From the NCBI GenBank assembly GCA_036558305.1, contig DATBFX010000299.1, positions 1 through 40,679 of the forward strand: a DNA stretch of 40,679 nt, in the 5' to 3' direction. This stretch comes from DATBFX01 sp036558305. Its GTDB lineage: Bacteria > Chloroflexota > Chloroflexia > Thermomicrobiales > UBA6265. The notes beneath the pieces were generated by a model. That model saw only the letters and a program-made list of their open reading frames with translations. It ran no database searches and was not told where the DNA came from. Shown in pieces: positions 26,032 to 33,286 of this stretch; position 1 is the stretch's first letter; each line of letters starts with the position of its first letter. A program made the position numbers and the translations under genes.

Positions 26032-27027
26032 CTAGGTGCAGCAGCCGTTGGCGCAGCAGAACTTGCCGAGCGGGCAGCAGTACGTGCCGCAGCAACGTTC
26101 CTCGTCGGTACAGCACACCTCGCCGCAACAGGGGTCGTCACAACAGGTCCCGCCGCAGCAGTATTGAGCGAAGGCGCAACAGGTTGTGCCGCAACAGTGT
26201 TGGTCCGTCTCGCAGCAGTGGTCGCCGCAGCAGTCGAACTCGCAGCACGAGCCGTCGGCGCAGCAGCGGCCGGTGCAGGTCTCGCCGCCGGGGCAGGTGA
26301 CCTGAGGGCAGCAGCCGCCGTCACAACACGTTTCACCGGTGCAGCATTGGCCGTTGCAGCAGACGGTATCGCCGGTGCAGCACGTCTCGCCGCAGCACTT
26401 CTCGTCCTGGGTGCAGCATGCGCCGGCGCAGCAGGCGCCGAAGCAGCATTCCCCATCGCAGCAATTGCCGCCCACACAGCACGTGTCGCCGCAGCAGGGG
26501 ATCGAGCAGACATGCCCGCCGCAGCACTGACCCTTCAGGGTGCAAACGCCGTCGCACCACTCGCCGTGGCAGCACTGGCCGTTCTGGCATTCGCCGTCGC
26601 AACAGGTGCCGTCGCAGCACTGTTCCGCGGCGTTGCAGCAGGTCTCCCCGCAAGGCGAGTAGTGGGGTGGGCAACCCAGGTTTTCGCAGATACCGTTGTG
26701 GCAGGTTTCCCCCTCGGCGCAGTCGGCGTCGGCGCAGCAGGCGGCGCAGGTGCGGGTCCTGGAGCAGTAGTACTGACCGTCCGGGCAGGGGCAGCGCAGG
26801 GTCTCCGGGTCGCAGTCGCCGGCACAACAGGCGAGGCCGGCGCGAACGGCGCGGGCGCCGGTGCGGCAGCGCCGGCCGGGGGCGCGGCAGCCCGCGGCGC
26901 GCGTGTGCTGCCCGGCGAGGCCAATCAGCCCGCCGAACGCTGCGCCAGCGAATCCGCGGAGCATTCTACGGCGTGATACTCCAGCAACCAGAGACTTTGT
27001 GAATTCATCGAATCGTGCTCCATCCAC
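26032..27027 (-). CDS. Tat-exported protein with about 84 cysteines in CC-x3-CC repeats
   Basis: 331 residues from GTG 27027, with a start matching the MDxxRF leader of its neighbours. Leader: MDGARFDEFTKSL, then SRRRMLRGFAG and a hydrophobic stretch, a twin-arginine signal. Residues ~47-110 are the Cys-rich block shared with the genes at 27110, 31651 and 32621 (GDCDPETLRCPCPDGQYYC, then TCAACCADADC). From about 120 to the end the chain is a run of CC-G-x-x-CC and CC-x5-CC units, giving about 84 Cys by hand count, a quarter of the protein. Nearly all would be disulfide-bonded or metal-bound outside the cell. I do not recognise the repeat domain; it recalls granulin-like Cys pairs, but this is resemblance only. 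It is the last gene of a minus-strand row beginning near 29839. Confidence 0.85.
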   Translation of the reverse strand: MDGARFDEFTKSLVAGVSRRRMLRGFAGAAFGGLIGLAGQHTRAAGCRAPGRRCRTGARAVRAGLACCAGDCDPETLRCPCPDGQYYCSRTRTCAACCADADCAEGETCHNGICENLGCPPHYSPCGETCCNAAEQCCDGTCCDGECQNGQCCHGEWCDGVCTLKGQCCGGHVCSIPCCGDTCCVGGNCCDGECCFGACCAGACCTQDEKCCGETCCTGDTVCCNGQCCTGETCCDGGCCPQVTCPGGETCTGRCCADGSCCEFDCCGDHCCETDQHCCGTTCCAFAQYCCGGTCCDDPCCGEVCCTDEERCCGTYCCPLGKFCCANGCCT

Positions 27028-27109
27028 CGGTTCGCCTTCCTCAGAAACGGCTTTTGGTTGCGGGCGATCCGCCCCTTGATCTGAAGGGGGATCAGCCGAC
27101 TCCCAGCCA

Positions 27110-27787
27110 CTAGCTGCAAAAGTCGAGATTGAGATTGCCGGAGCACACGCGCGGCGGGAAACCGGAACCCCAGAAGCAACTGGGGCAGGCGAATGGGTTG
27201 CAGAGGTCGGGGGCCGCGAAGCAGTTGCTCGGGTCCGTCGAACAAGCGTCGGGATTCTGGGCTCGGCACTGGTCGTTCAGCGTTTCACAATTGTCCTTCG
27301 GGCGGCACGCGAGGTGAAGCGGCAGATAGTTGAACTCGTGCTTGCCGAGACTGCTCAGCCAGGTGGCATCTAACGTACCGTCGCCGTTTGTGACGTAGCA
27401 ACTCATCTCGTGGGTGCCGCAGATCACGTCGCCGAGGAGGGGTTGGCAGGTGCCGTCGCGGCACGATTCTCCTTCGCCGCAGTCGGCGTCGGCGCAGCAA
27501 GTGGCGCAGGTGCGGGCGCGGGCGCAATAGTGCTGTCCCTCGGGGCAGGGGCAGCGGTGCGTGTCGGGGTCGCAATCGCCCGTGCAGCAGGCGAGCCCCG
27601 CGCGGACGGCGCGGGCGTCGGCGCGGCAGCGCCGGCCGGGGGGCCGGCAGCGGGCGGCGAGGGCGTCCTGCCCGGCGAGGGCGAGGATGGTGCCGGCGGC
27701 GGCGGCGGTGACGCCGCGCAGAATCGAACGCCGGGATCCACCAGTCGCAAACATCTTGGCCAACGTTTCGAACCGTGCTTCGTCCAT
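27110..27787 (-). CDS. Tat-exported Cys-rich protein with LLGD/CGxHE domain
   Basis: 225 residues; ATG 27787 is set by GGGAGG seven bases upstream. Leader MDEARFETLAKMF, then GGSRRSILRGVTAAAAGT, a twin-arginine signal with an AARC cleavage area. A shared Cys block follows (GDCDPDTHRCPCPEGQHYC, TCATCCADADCGEGESC), then a second domain beginning LLGDVICGTHEMSCY and containing LGKHEFNY, ACRPKDNCETLNDQC, a pattern found also in the genes at 31651 and 32621. The protein would be exported folded, perhaps with a cofactor, and stabilised by many disulfides or metal. No known function. It begins 19 bp after the alpha/beta hydrolase stop and precedes the 84-Cys protein by 82 bp, so all three are likely co-transcribed. 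Confidence 0.85.
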   Translation of the reverse strand: MDEARFETLAKMFATGGSRRSILRGVTAAAAGTILALAGQDALAARCRPPGRRCRADARAVRAGLACCTGDCDPDTHRCPCPEGQHYCARARTCATCCADADCGEGESCRDGTCQPLLGDVICGTHEMSCYVTNGDGTLDATWLSSLGKHEFNYLPLHLACRPKDNCETLNDQCRAQNPDACSTDPSNCFAAPDLCNPFACPSCFWGSGFPPRVCSGNLNLDFCS

Positions 27788-27806
27788 GCCATGTCCTCCC
27801 GACGCG

Positions 27807-29159
27807 TCAGTCGATCTCGGCAAGCGTTTCGTCCAACCAGTCGAAGACCCGTTGGGCGAAGAGGGAAGCGGCGCCGGCTTCGTCGTGTTCGCCCGCACCT
27901 TCTTCGTTCGTGAACAGCAGGTACGACTTCGGTGCGGCCAGCGCGTCGTAGAGCGGCTTGGCGTTACCGCCACGGACGTCGTTCTCTCCCTCGCAGATGA
28001 GCGTGGGGCACGTGATCCGCTCGGCGAGTCCTTCGATCGTGTACGGGGCCATGGCCTGGACGTAGGCGAGCGGCGTGGTGACGCCGTGGGTGAGCATGCC
28101 GCGGTTGATGGCGAAGGCGAAGTTCGGGTTCTGGCGCATCAACTCCTCGATAGCAGGGTTGAGGATCGCGGGATCACCGGTGTCCGCCTGGTCGCGGTAG
28201 GCGGGGGGGAGGAGGGCGAGACGGCTGCGCGCGGGGGCGTACTGGGCGGCATCGGCGATCAGGGCGGCGAGCCGGTGCTCACCGGTCGCGGCGCGGGGAG
28301 CGAGATAGCCGCCCCAGGAGCGACCCATCAGAGCGATGCGTTTGAGGTCGACCTCGGGGCGTACCCTGAGCCAGTCGACGACCGGGGTGATGACGGCTTC
28401 CCAATCGGGACGGAAGACGAGCCCTTGCTCGATGAGTGCCTGTCCCTGGCCGGGGCCGTCGAAACAGAGGCAGGCGTAACCGCGACGGAGCGCGGCAACC
28501 GCGCCGGCGAGATAGAGTTCCTCGGCGGTGCCGTCATAGCCGTTGGAAAGGATCAGGACCGGGCGTGGCGTGGCCGAAGCGTCCGGGGCCAGGAAGTAGC
28601 CGGGGATCGTCGTCCCGGCGTACGGGATCGCCACCGTCTCGATCGGCCACTCGGCGAGCGCGGCGAATCGCCGGAAGGCATCGCGCTGGCGGGCGTTGGC
28701 CTCGACGAAGCGCGGGTCCAGGGGCGGCTTGTACAGAAAGATGCCGGAAGTCCGGAAGTAGGTGACGGCGCGCAGGTAGGCCTCGCGGGCGCTGACCGGG
28801 TGCCCCGTGACTTCGCACGCCTCGGCGAAGCCCTCGACCCGCTCGGCCGTCCGCCACCACTCGGCGTGCCAACTCTCCCTGTCGCCTGCTTCGATCCGGC
28901 GGATGGTGGCGAAGCACTCGCCGACGTCGGCGCCACCGGACCAGATCGTGTCGAGGGCACGCAAGAACTGACCGTCGAACTCCGGATCGGCAGAGGCGAG
29001 CGAGGCAAGACCGACCGGTGGTGCGGGAGAGCCGGCCGCGGAGACCGCCGGCGGTGTGGCGACGCCGAGTGCCGTGGCACAGGCCGCGGCGAGCGTGCTC
29101 CGTCGAGAAAGCCGGGTGTCGTTGGAGCAGGCAAGCGCAGCTGAATGCGGGCTCTGCAT
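27807..29159 (-). CDS. Tat-exported alpha/beta hydrolase (FrsA/DHPON-hydrolase-like)
   Basis: 450 residues; ATG 29159 with GGAGG nine bases upstream. The N-terminus has a twin-arginine signal (TRLSRRSTLAAACATALG, then AVSAAG). The helical N-domain (60-170) and the hydrolase fold (175-450) match large two-domain hydrolases of the acylaminoacyl-peptidase/2,6-dihydroxypseudooxynicotine hydrolase group. Nucleophile S281 lies in GRSWGGYL, acid around D394 in GEND, and His about 425 in GAGEHDEAG; SNGYDG gives the oxyanion strand. It probably acts outside the membrane on small esters, amides or C-C bonds; the substrate is unknown. A long hairpin (29177-29227) separates it from the upstream gene and lies just before its ribosome binding site. 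Confidence 0.85.
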   Translation of the reverse strand: MQSPHSAALACSNDTRLSRRSTLAAACATALGVATPPAVSAAGSPAPPVGLASLASADPEFDGQFLRALDTIWSGGADVGECFATIRRIEAGDRESWHAEWWRTAERVEGFAEACEVTGHPVSAREAYLRAVTYFRTSGIFLYKPPLDPRFVEANARQRDAFRRFAALAEWPIETVAIPYAGTTIPGYFLAPDASATPRPVLILSNGYDGTAEELYLAGAVAALRRGYACLCFDGPGQGQALIEQGLVFRPDWEAVITPVVDWLRVRPEVDLKRIALMGRSWGGYLAPRAATGEHRLAALIADAAQYAPARSRLALLPPAYRDQADTGDPAILNPAIEELMRQNPNFAFAINRGMLTHGVTTPLAYVQAMAPYTIEGLAERITCPTLICEGENDVRGGNAKPLYDALAAPKSYLLFTNEEGAGEHDEAGAASLFAQRVFDWLDETLAEID

Positions 29160-29176
29160 CGGGTTGATCCTCCGGT

Positions 29177-29227
29177 GACGCGTAGTTTCGCGATCGCGCG
29201 ACCTGCGCGATCGCGGAACTACGCGTC
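29177..29227. terminator. Long hairpin overlapping the stop of the molybdopterin-like gene
   Basis: Arms 29177-29199 and 29205-29227 pair over 23 bp with one G-T mismatch (outer GACGCGTAGTT / AACTACGCGTC, inner CGCGATCGCGC) around a 5-nt loop. The right arm contains the stop codon of the upstream gene (29219-29221), and the left arm ends four bases before the GGAGG of the downstream hydrolase. It could terminate, stabilise the upstream message or limit translation of the next gene. Confidence 0.6.
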
Positions 29228-29839
29228 GATGTCCCGCAGTTCGAAATTGACGACGCCGTGGATGAAGCGGCCGCCGTGCGTCTCCCCCGGCGAGACGATG
29301 CGGACCGGGCTGGCCGCGCCGGTCAGCGGCTGACCGTCCTGCTCCCAGGCGACGAGGACCGGCCGGTTGCCGAAGTTCGGATCGAGCTCGCCGCCGGAGT
29401 AGACGACCTGGAAGGCGTCGCTGGCGGTGATGACGACGTAGCGGGTCAGCATGGTCTGGATCGGGCGTTTGTTCGGCACGGGGGTGATGCCGGCCACGGT
29501 CAGCAGGTCGTGAAGGCGGACACCGGTGAATGTGTGGTGCTTCTCGACGGCGAGGGTCAGGTAGGAAACGGCGACGGTTTCGGGCGGCAGCCCCAGGTCC
29601 AGCAGGTCGGCGACCGTCATCGTCAACGGATGATCGACCAGACCGGTGATGGTGAACGCTTCAGGGGCGGACGGTGGCGCGATCCGCGTTGCGCGGAATG
29701 GGCTGGCCGCGCCGGCAGCCGTGGTGTGCGCGAGGGCGACAGCCCCCAATCCGGCGCCGGTGTGGCGGAGGGCGGCGCGGCGGGAGAGGGGCCGGCCGGA
29801 GAACAACCGGGTGAGGGGATTGAAGCGGTGGGTGTCCAT
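29219..29839 (-). CDS. Tat-exported molybdopterin-oxidoreductase-like domain protein without cysteine
   Basis: 206 residues; ATG 29839 with AAGGAGG seven bases upstream. Leader MDTHRFNPLTRLFSG then LSRRAALRHTGAG, the same extended twin-arginine leader as the Cys-rich proteins nearby. The body resembles the sulfite-oxidase-type molybdopterin-binding fold: FTITGLVDHPLTMTVADLL, HTFTGVRLHDLL, FQVVYSGGELDP, GRFIHGVVNFEL. The Cys that binds molybdenum in this fold should lie in the VSYLTLAVEKHH strand, but here there is Thr, and the whole protein has no Cys. It may therefore not bind a molybdenum cofactor, or use it differently; small exported members of this fold with unknown role are common. First gene of the minus-strand row 29839-26032. 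Confidence 0.78.
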   Translation of the reverse strand: MDTHRFNPLTRLFSGRPLSRRAALRHTGAGLGAVALAHTTAAGAASPFRATRIAPPSAPEAFTITGLVDHPLTMTVADLLDLGLPPETVAVSYLTLAVEKHHTFTGVRLHDLLTVAGITPVPNKRPIQTMLTRYVVITASDAFQVVYSGGELDPNFGNRPVLVAWEQDGQPLTGAASPVRIVSPGETHGGRFIHGVVNFELRDIDA

Positions 29840-30138
29840 GGGGTCGCCTCCTTCGATGAATCAACCGAACGCGAGGATCGGGACGGCAGCGGTGGACCGG
29901 GCGCCGGGTGCCGACGAGCCGGTGCTTGGCTCGTCCGGTCGGGGGAGCGGCGCCTCGCCGGGTCGCCCGCTCCCACCGGCGGCGTCCGTCCGGTGTTTCG
30001 AAGTGGTTGCCGATCACCTCCTCTCGGAGCCGATCGCGGGCAGCGAAGGAGCGGAGCCGCCCCTGCCGCCTCCCGATCGACGTCGATGCCACGCGCCATC
30101 GCCCTTCGACGGCCGCGAGGACCTTGGTCAGTGCTTGG
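29840..30138. other. 299-bp intergenic region, no gene seen
   Basis: Lies between the stop of the DUF6790-like gene (30139) and the start of the molybdopterin-like gene (29839), both on the minus strand. Probably carries the promoter for the 29839-26032 row. No clear promoter boxes, hairpin or coding region found. Confidence 0.4.
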
Positions 30139-30612
30139 TCAAGTCGCGGCGACGTAGAGTGCGATCAGGGCGATCGGGGCGAGGAAGTCGAAATAGAAGA
30201 CCGGCCCGGCGTTGCCCGGCGCGTGGTTCTTGGCGCGCACGATCTCGCGGGCGTGACCCCAGGCGGCGCCGCCGTAGAAGACCGTGAAGGCAATGATCAG
30301 CGGGAGCCAGTAGTCCGGGCCCCGGGAACCGGCCAGCACGGCGGGGACGCCGATCGCGAAGTTGGCCATCCCGACCTCGAACTGGAACGGGCTCCCCACC
30401 GGCCAGCCGATGGCCGCGGCGGTGCGGTCGGCGAAGACGACGTGGCCGATCCCGAAGACGATGGCGTTGACGCCGATCAGATAGACCACGGCGTTGCCGA
30501 GGAGTTCGCTCGGCCAGCGGTCGGCGCCGTGCCTGGCGACCTGCGCTGCCTGGGCGGCCACGAGGCAGACGAGTCCGAGCCACGGCGGGCGCAGAATCAC
30601 GAGCCTGCTCAT
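30139..30612 (-). CDS. DUF6790-like integral membrane protein
   Basis: 157 residues from ATG 30612. Four hydrophobic segments are visible at about 10-27, 38-60, 78-96 and 103-118, plus a final one at 140-155. Conserved-looking loops are IGWPVGSPFQFEVGMANFAI and WGHAREIVRAKNHAPGNAG, which I recall as the signature of the DUF6790 family of unknown function. The gene begins 8 bp after the stop of the Tat-exported Cys-rich gene at 30621-31340, so the two are almost certainly co-transcribed and perhaps coupled. A longer frame reaching upstream to 31182 is only the shadow of that Cys-rich gene. Confidence 0.75.
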   Translation of the reverse strand: MSRLVILRPPWLGLVCLVAAQAAQVARHGADRWPSELLGNAVVYLIGVNAIVFGIGHVVFADRTAAAIGWPVGSPFQFEVGMANFAIGVPAVLAGSRGPDYWLPLIIAFTVFYGGAAWGHAREIVRAKNHAPGNAGPVFYFDFLAPIALIALYVAAT

Positions 30613-30620
30613 GGACGGTC

Positions 30621-31340
30621 TCACTTCACGTTGGCGCAGGCACCGGCGGAGCAGTGCTGGTTGGCGCCGCAGACGTGACCGCAGGCCCCGCAGTTGGCGT
30701 CGTCGGTCTGCAGGTCGGTCGCGGTTCCGGCGCAGGTGCCGCCGGTGCACACGTCGCCGCAGGTTGCTGGGTTGCCGTCGTCGCAGGCGGTGCCGTCGGG
30801 CGCTGCCGGGAAGGTGCACTGGCCGGTGGCAGGGTCGCAGGTGCCGTCGAGGTGGCACGGGTCGGAGCTGGTGCAGAGGAGCGAGCCGCCGCCGATGCAG
30901 ACCCCGCCGTCGCAGAAGGCGAAGAAGGTGCAAGCGTTGCCGTCGTCGCAGGCGGTGCCGTCCGGTTGCGCCGGGTTGGTGCACGCCCTCGTGCTCGGGT
31001 CGCAGACCCCGGCCGCGTGGCATTGGTCCAACGCCGTGCAGAGAGGAATACACGCGCCGCCGCAGAACTGCAGCCCGTTCCCCGCCGGCGCGGCCGGACC
31101 GCATTGGTAGCAGAGCCCGGTGCCGTGGGCGGCGTCGCTGGTGCAAGCGTCGGCCTCCGCGCCCGCGAAGCGGTCGTGGCACCAGTGGGCGCAGTCGCTG
31201 TTGTCGGCGGCCGCGCGGTCGCTGAGGCGGGCCAGGCCCAGGCCGCCGAGGGCGGACGCGCCGATGACTCGCAGCACACCTCGTCGCGACCGATTTTGTG
31301 CGAAGACACGGATCAAATCGTCAAACCTCGCGTCGTCCAT
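30621..31340 (-). CDS. Tat-exported Cys-rich protein with CDDGN-type repeats
   Basis: 239 residues; ATG 31340 with GGAGGT eight bases upstream. Leader MDDARFDDLIRVFAQ, then RSRRGVLRVIGASALGG, a twin-arginine signal. The mature part differs from the other Cys-rich paralogues: it has units of the type DGTACDDGNACTFF and DGTACDDGNPATC, each followed by C-x(3,5)-C pairs, similar to repeats found in exported proteins of myxobacteria and in Dickkopf-like Cys modules, and ends with CGACGHVCGANQHC. The roughly 35 Cys suggest a disulfide-rich rod or metal binder outside the cell. The function is unknown. It is coupled to the DUF6790-like membrane gene downstream. Confidence 0.8.
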   Translation of the reverse strand: MDDARFDDLIRVFAQNRSRRGVLRVIGASALGGLGLARLSDRAAADNSDCAHWCHDRFAGAEADACTSDAAHGTGLCYQCGPAAPAGNGLQFCGGACIPLCTALDQCHAAGVCDPSTRACTNPAQPDGTACDDGNACTFFAFCDGGVCIGGGSLLCTSSDPCHLDGTCDPATGQCTFPAAPDGTACDDGNPATCGDVCTGGTCAGTATDLQTDDANCGACGHVCGANQHCSAGACANVK

Positions 31341-31650
31341 TGCGGTGCGACCTCCTCGTGGTCGATGATCCGGAACCGATGGCCGTCAACGCTCCGTCGA
31401 GTGCCAGAACCGTTTGGTCGATTTCGGGGCCACAGCCCACTCGGCGACGGCGCACAAGATCGTCCCAAGGCGGACGATGGCGCGCCGCACCCCGTATGCG
31501 CGTGGAATCCGCCGGCGGCGCCCTCGTCGGCGGGTCGATCGTCACGGCGTGCGGCGGTAACTGTCGAACGTGGTGGGCGGCTACCTGGCGTCACGTTCGA
31601 TGGCCGCGAAAGCCGACGATCCAGGTACGGGCAACGCCTCATCGCGCTCG
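31341..31650. other. 310-bp intergenic region with a 9-bp inverted repeat
   Basis: No gene seen. TCGAACGTG (31564-31572) and CACGTTCGA (31592-31600) form a perfect 9-bp inverted repeat with a 19-nt spacer, just after the stop of the Cys-rich gene at 31651. It may be a terminator for that gene or a regulator site for the gene starting at 31340. Confidence 0.4.
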
Positions 31651-32322
31651 TCACCCAGAGCAGAAGCTCACGGCGTAGCATCTGCCCGGGAACTCCTTCA
31701 GGTCGTTCTCGGAATAAAAGCAGCTCGAACACTCTGGAAAGACATCGCCGCAGAGCGTTGGATACGCAATGCAACCTCCTCGACAGAGGTCCGGGAATTT
31801 GTCGTTGCAGTCGGCGTTCAAAGTCGGGCACCCGACGGACGGTCGACAGGCGTTAACGGTGACGTTCACGTGATAGCCGTGCTTACCGAGGACGCCGGCG
31901 TCAGCGAATTGGCCACCATTGACGTAGGCGCACGTCACCTCGTGATCGCCGCACTCGAGGTCGCCGAGCAGACGTTGGCAAATGCCGTTGTGGCACGTTT
32001 CCCCCTCGCCGCAGTCGGCGTCGTCGCAGCAGGCGGCGCAGGTGCGGGCGTGGGGGCAGTAGTGCTGCCCCTCCGGGCAGGGACAGCGGAGGGTTTCGGG
32101 GTCGCACTGCCCCGTGCAGCAGCCGTTCCCCGCACGGGCGCCGCGCCCCGCCGCGGCGTGGCAGCGGTCGCCGGGGGCGCGGCAGCGGGCGGCGAGGGCG
32201 TCCTGCCCGGCGAGGCCAAGGATGGTTCCGGCGGCGGCGGCGATGAGGCCGCGCACCATTGATCGACGGGACATACCGGATACGCATTGCCGTGTCAGTC
32301 GATCGAACACATCGTTATCCAT
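31651..32322 (-). CDS. Tat-exported Cys-rich protein with LLGD/CGxHE domain
   Basis: 223 residues; ATG 32322 with GGGAGGA upstream. Leader MDNDVFDRLTRQCVSG, then MSRRSMVRGLIAAAAGTILG and AARC, the twin-arginine type shared with its neighbours. Cys block: GQCDPETLRCPCPEGQHYC, TCAACCDDADCGEGETC, HNGIC. The second domain begins LLGDLECGDHEVTCAYVNGG, then LGKHGYHVN, ACRPSVGCPTLNADC and a C-terminal GRCYAVSFCSG. It is clearly a paralogue of 27110-27787 and 32621-33241, with much more divergence in the second domain than in the Cys block. Function unknown. It has about 300 bp of non-coding sequence on each side, so it may be a separate transcription unit. Confidence 0.85.
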   Translation of the reverse strand: MDNDVFDRLTRQCVSGMSRRSMVRGLIAAAAGTILGLAGQDALAARCRAPGDRCHAAAGRGARAGNGCCTGQCDPETLRCPCPEGQHYCPHARTCAACCDDADCGEGETCHNGICQRLLGDLECGDHEVTCAYVNGGQFADAGVLGKHGYHVNVTVNACRPSVGCPTLNADCNDKFPDLCRGGCIAYPTLCGDVFPECSSCFYSENDLKEFPGRCYAVSFCSG

Positions 32323-32620
32323 CGAGGAATCCTCCCTGGCAGTGGCGTAGGGGCTGACGTTCGTGGCCGAACCGGCCGACCGGACTGCCGGTTACGCCGA
32401 CTCGCATCCTTTCCACGTGACCTCGTCGCACCGCTCCTTGCGGCGGATCAGGGAGGGCGGCGACACTCAGACCGACGGCGCCACGGAACCCCGGGCGTCT
32501 GCGAGAGCGGTGCCTGCCGCCATGGCGGAAGGCTTTCACCTGCTCGGCGGCGTTCACGCTCATCCGCTTCGTTGAAGTCGTCACGGATCGCGGCCGGAGC
32601 GCATGGGCGTCGAGGCGGGG
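32323..32620. other. 298-bp intergenic region, no gene seen
   Basis: Between the stop of the Cys-rich gene at 32621 and the start of the one at 32322, both on the minus strand. It should hold the promoter of the latter. No hairpin or promoter boxes could be assigned. Confidence 0.35.
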
Positions 32621-33241
32621 TCATGGATAGATGCAGCTCGAAACGTCGTCGCTCCCCCAATAGGGGGCGGCGGCGAAACAGGCGCGGTAGCAGTGGTTGA
32701 ACGTGGCGTTGCACTTGTCGTCCAACGTGCCGCAGCCCTCGCTCGGCCGACAGGAGTTCTTTGTGACGGACCAGCGGTAGCCGAATTTCCCCAGGGTCCC
32801 TATGTCGATGAAATCCGTAACTTGGCGTTGGAAATCAGGTTGTTGGAAGTAGCAGTGAACCTCGTGGTCGCCGCAGATGATGTCGCCGAGGAGGGGTTGG
32901 CAGATGCCGTTGTGGCAGGTCTCCCCCTCGCCGCAGTCGCCATCGTCGCAGCAGGCGGCGCAGGTGCGGCTGCGGCGGCAGTAGTGCTGGCCGTCCGGGC
33001 AGGGGCAGCGCAGGGTCTCCGGGTCGCAGTCCCCCGTGCAGCAGGCGTTCCCCGTGCGGGCGGCGTGGGTGCCGACGCGGCAGCGCTGGCCGGGCGGGCG
33101 GCAGCGGGCGGCGAGCGCATCCTGCCCCGCGAAGGCGAGAAGGGTGCCCGCGGCGGCCGCGGCAATGCCGCGCAGGATCGTGCGACGGGAAGAACCGGAG
33201 ACGAATTGCTCGGTCAGTCTGTCGAAATCTGCCCCGTCCAA
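32621..33241 (-). CDS. Tat-exported Cys-rich protein with LLGD/CGxHE domain
   Basis: 206 residues. The start is TTG 33241, chosen because the leader then reads MDGADFDRLTEQFVSG like its paralogues and AAGGAG sits about eight bases upstream. SSRRTILRGIAAAAAGTLL is the twin-arginine part. The Cys block is GDCDPETLRCPCPDGQHYC, TCAACCDDGDCGEGETC, HNGIC. The second domain begins LLGDIICGDHEVHCYFQ, with LGKFGYRWSV, SCRPSEGCGTLDDKC and a shorter C-terminus ending SSCIYP. It lies 45 bp downstream of the beta-lactamase-like hydrolase gene on the same strand and is probably in one operon with it. Function unknown. Confidence 0.83.
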   Translation of the reverse strand: MDGADFDRLTEQFVSGSSRRTILRGIAAAAAGTLLAFAGQDALAARCRPPGQRCRVGTHAARTGNACCTGDCDPETLRCPCPDGQHYCRRSRTCAACCDDGDCGEGETCHNGICQPLLGDIICGDHEVHCYFQQPDFQRQVTDFIDIGTLGKFGYRWSVTKNSCRPSEGCGTLDDKCNATFNHCYRACFAAAPYWGSDDVSSCIYP

Positions 33242-33286
33242 GCCAGTTTCTCCTTTTCGGTGTTGACGATCGGCGTCGATCGACGT

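Noticed and set aside
26040..26660. Repetitive GCAGCA-like DNA that could be taken for a tandem repeat or CRISPR-like array
   Set aside because: The period is that of CC-x3-CC codons; units differ at synonymous and variable sites and there are no spacers of fixed length, so it is coding repetition.
24433..26976. An 847-codon open frame on the plus strand, Ala/Gly/Val-rich at its end
   Set aside because: Antisense to the prolyl oligopeptidase and 84-Cys protein genes; the Ala-rich part is the complement of Cys codons.
30613..31182. N-terminal extension of the DUF6790-like protein
   Set aside because: The added residues are a frame-shifted reading of the Cys-rich gene; the ATG at 30612 gives a complete membrane protein.
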